A stretch of DNA of 7,330 nucleotides, from assembly GCA_013361975.1 (NCBI GenBank), contig JABFXB010000072.1:1-7330 (forward strand), in the 5' to 3' direction. This document shows, piece by piece, positions 6,570 to 7,330 of this stretch. Position 1 is the first letter of the stretch. The number at the start of each line of letters is the position of its first letter. The DNA comes from Dermatophilaceae bacterium. Its GTDB lineage: Bacteria; Actinomycetota; Actinomycetes; Actinomycetales; Dermatophilaceae. The notes beneath the pieces are model-generated. The model searched no databases, had not been told where the DNA came from, and saw nothing but the letters and a program-made list of their open reading frames with translations. The translations under genes and the position numbers were made by a program.

Positions 6570-6833
6570 TCAGGCCTCGGTCGGCTCGGAGGTGAGCAGG
6601 CCCTCGTTGATCTCGCGCAGCGCGATCGACATCGGCTTCTCGTGGACCTCGGTCTCGACGAGCGGGCCGACGTAGTCGAGCAGGCCCTCCTGCAGCTGCG
6701 AGTAGTACGCGTTGATCTGGCGTGCGCGCTTGGCGGAGTAGATGACGAGCGCGTACTTCGAGTCGGCGGCGGTCAGGAGGTCGTCGATCGGCGGGTTGGT
6801 GATGCCGATGGGAGCTGCCTGGGTACCGGACAC
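6570..6833 (-). CDS. rpoZ: RNA polymerase omega subunit
   Basis: Omega is the smallest core RNA polymerase subunit and helps fold and hold the beta' subunit. The 87-aa product has the conserved core: GITNPPIDDLL (10-20), SKYALVIYSAKRARQINAYY (25-44), LLDYVGPLVE (51-60), and HEKPMSIALREINEGLL (64-80). The start is the GTG at 6833, giving VSGTQAAPIGITNPP, which closely parallels the Streptomyces-type N-terminus. The open frame continues upstream to 6920, but that stretch is arginine- and proline-rich without family similarity. The ribosome binding site is weak (GAGA about 6 nt upstream), within an A-rich leader. It follows gmk by 100 nt and precedes coaBC, the standard actinobacterial order. 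A promoter for it may lie inside the end of gmk. Confidence 0.95.
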   Translation of the reverse strand: MSGTQAAPIGITNPPIDDLLTAADSKYALVIYSAKRARQINAYYSQLQEGLLDYVGPLVETEVHEKPMSIALREINEGLLTSEPTEA

Positions 6834-6926
6834 AGTGATCTCGTTTCGTTGGTTTGAGCGGTCTCTGGTGCGTGCTGGGATGCCGGGCGGGACGCGGTGG
6901 CGACCCGACACAGCGCACACATCACG

Positions 6927-6954
6927 TCGGGACTCACCTCTCGGCGCGTCCCGA
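6927..6954 (-). other. 7-bp inverted repeat around the gmk stop codon
   Basis: TCGGGAC (6927-6933) and GTCCCGA (6948-6954) are exact complements enclosing 14 nt that include the gmk stop codon (6936..6934). No T-tract follows. It may be a weak terminator or a 5'-leader structure of an rpoZ transcript. The remaining gap (6834-6926) holds the A-rich rpoZ leader and no recognisable -10. Confidence 0.35.
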
Positions 6955-7330
6955 TCTCATCAATGATACGAGTTCTTCGCTCGCGCGACGAACGTCGTCG
7001 TTGACGACGACCTCGTCGAACTCGCTCTGCGCCGCCATCTCGGCGGTCGCGGTGGTCAGCCGGCGCTCGCGCTCGGCCTCGTCCTCGGTGCCGCGGCCCA
7101 CGAGCCGCCGCACCAGCTCGTCCCAGCTCGGCGGCGCGAGGAAGACGAAGAGCGCGTCGGGCCACGTCTCGCGCACCTGGCGCGCGCCCTGGAGGTCGAT
7201 CTCGAGGAGGGCGTCGCGGCCCTCGCGGATGGCCCGCTCGACGGGCCCGCGCGGCGTGCCGTACTTGGCGAACCCGTGCACGACGGCGTGCTCGAGGAAC
7301 TCCCCCGCCTCGACGAGGCGGTCGAACTCG
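6934..7330 (-). CDS. gmk: Guanylate kinase, C-terminal part (5' end outside window)
   Basis: Guanylate kinase phosphorylates GMP to GDP with ATP, an essential step in GTP and dGTP supply. The window holds the last 131 residues. The frame is open through the right edge, so the missing part is about the first 60-75 residues, including the P-loop. Visible marks are FDRLVEAGEFLEHAVVHG, then FAKYGTPRGPVE (the GMP-binding region with the conserved Tyr-Gly-Thr), ALLEIDLQGARQV, and the lid/adenine part FLAPPSWDELVRRLVGRGTE. The C-terminal helix ends SLMRSGRAER. The last dozen codons include several rare for a high-GC genome and overlap a promoter candidate. The product should act as a soluble cytoplasmic enzyme. 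Its place immediately before rpoZ is conserved across Actinobacteria. Confidence 0.95.
   Translation of the reverse strand, partial: EFDRLVEAGEFLEHAVVHGFAKYGTPRGPVERAIREGRDALLEIDLQGARQVRETWPDALFVFLAPPSWDELVRRLVGRGTEDEAERERRLTTATAEMAAQSEFDEVVVNDDVRRASEELVSLMRSGRAER
6963..6968 (-). promoter_or_regulatory. Candidate -10 box for rpoZ inside the 3' end of gmk
   Basis: TATCAT (6968..6963 on the minus strand) matches five of six bases of TATAAT. It sits in an AT-rich island within very GC-rich DNA. The gmk codons here (GTA, TCA, TTG, AGA) are rare in such genomes, suggesting selection on the DNA and not the protein. The -35 is poor (TTCGTC at 18-nt spacing). Transcription would start near 6956, giving a leader of about 120 nt. 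Confidence 0.3.

Noticed and set aside
6834..6920. N-terminal extension of rpoZ to 6920
   Set aside because: The extra 29 residues are Arg/Pro-rich and unlike omega subunits, whereas GTG 6833 reproduces the Streptomyces-type start.

Overview
This is a high-GC, densely coded chromosomal segment from an actinobacterium. The organism is inferred from the GC-rich third codon positions, frequent GTG starts, and the gene order gmk - rpoZ - coaBC - metK - priA, which is typical of Streptomyces, Micrococcales and relatives. A Micrococcales (Intrasporangiaceae-like) source is only a guess. All seven genes lie on the minus strand, so transcription runs from right to left.

Layout in transcription order: the C-terminal part of guanylate kinase gmk (entering at the right edge); RNA polymerase omega subunit rpoZ; bifunctional pantothenate-branch enzyme coaBC; S-adenosylmethionine synthetase metK; the primosomal protein priA in its actinobacterial, helicase-degenerate form; then a saccharopine-dehydrogenase-fold / trans-acting enoyl reductase family oxidoreductase; and finally a dihydrofolate-reductase-family (RibD C-terminal-like) protein that runs off the left edge. 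The first five form a core housekeeping cluster for nucleotide supply, transcription, coenzyme A, methyl donor and replication restart. Gaps are 16 to about 100 nt, consistent with an operon or overlapping operons. The last two are accessory and are set apart by a tandem repeat and a hairpin.

I see no phage, IS, CRISPR, tRNA or rRNA, and no sign of a new multi-gene system. The unusual material is small-scale. (1) A perfect 13-bp inverted repeat with a TTCG loop lies in the first 17 codons of priA, and a second hairpin puts the priA start codon in its loop. (2) Five 11-bp tandem units begin at the priA stop codon and give TGA in all three frames. (3) A perfect 15-bp inverted repeat lies inside the oxidoreductase gene in a Ser/Arg-rich linker. 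(4) A rare-codon, AT-rich patch at the end of gmk looks like a promoter for rpoZ, followed by a 7-bp hairpin. (5) PriA has lost recognisable ATPase motifs but keeps all eight zinc-binding cysteines.
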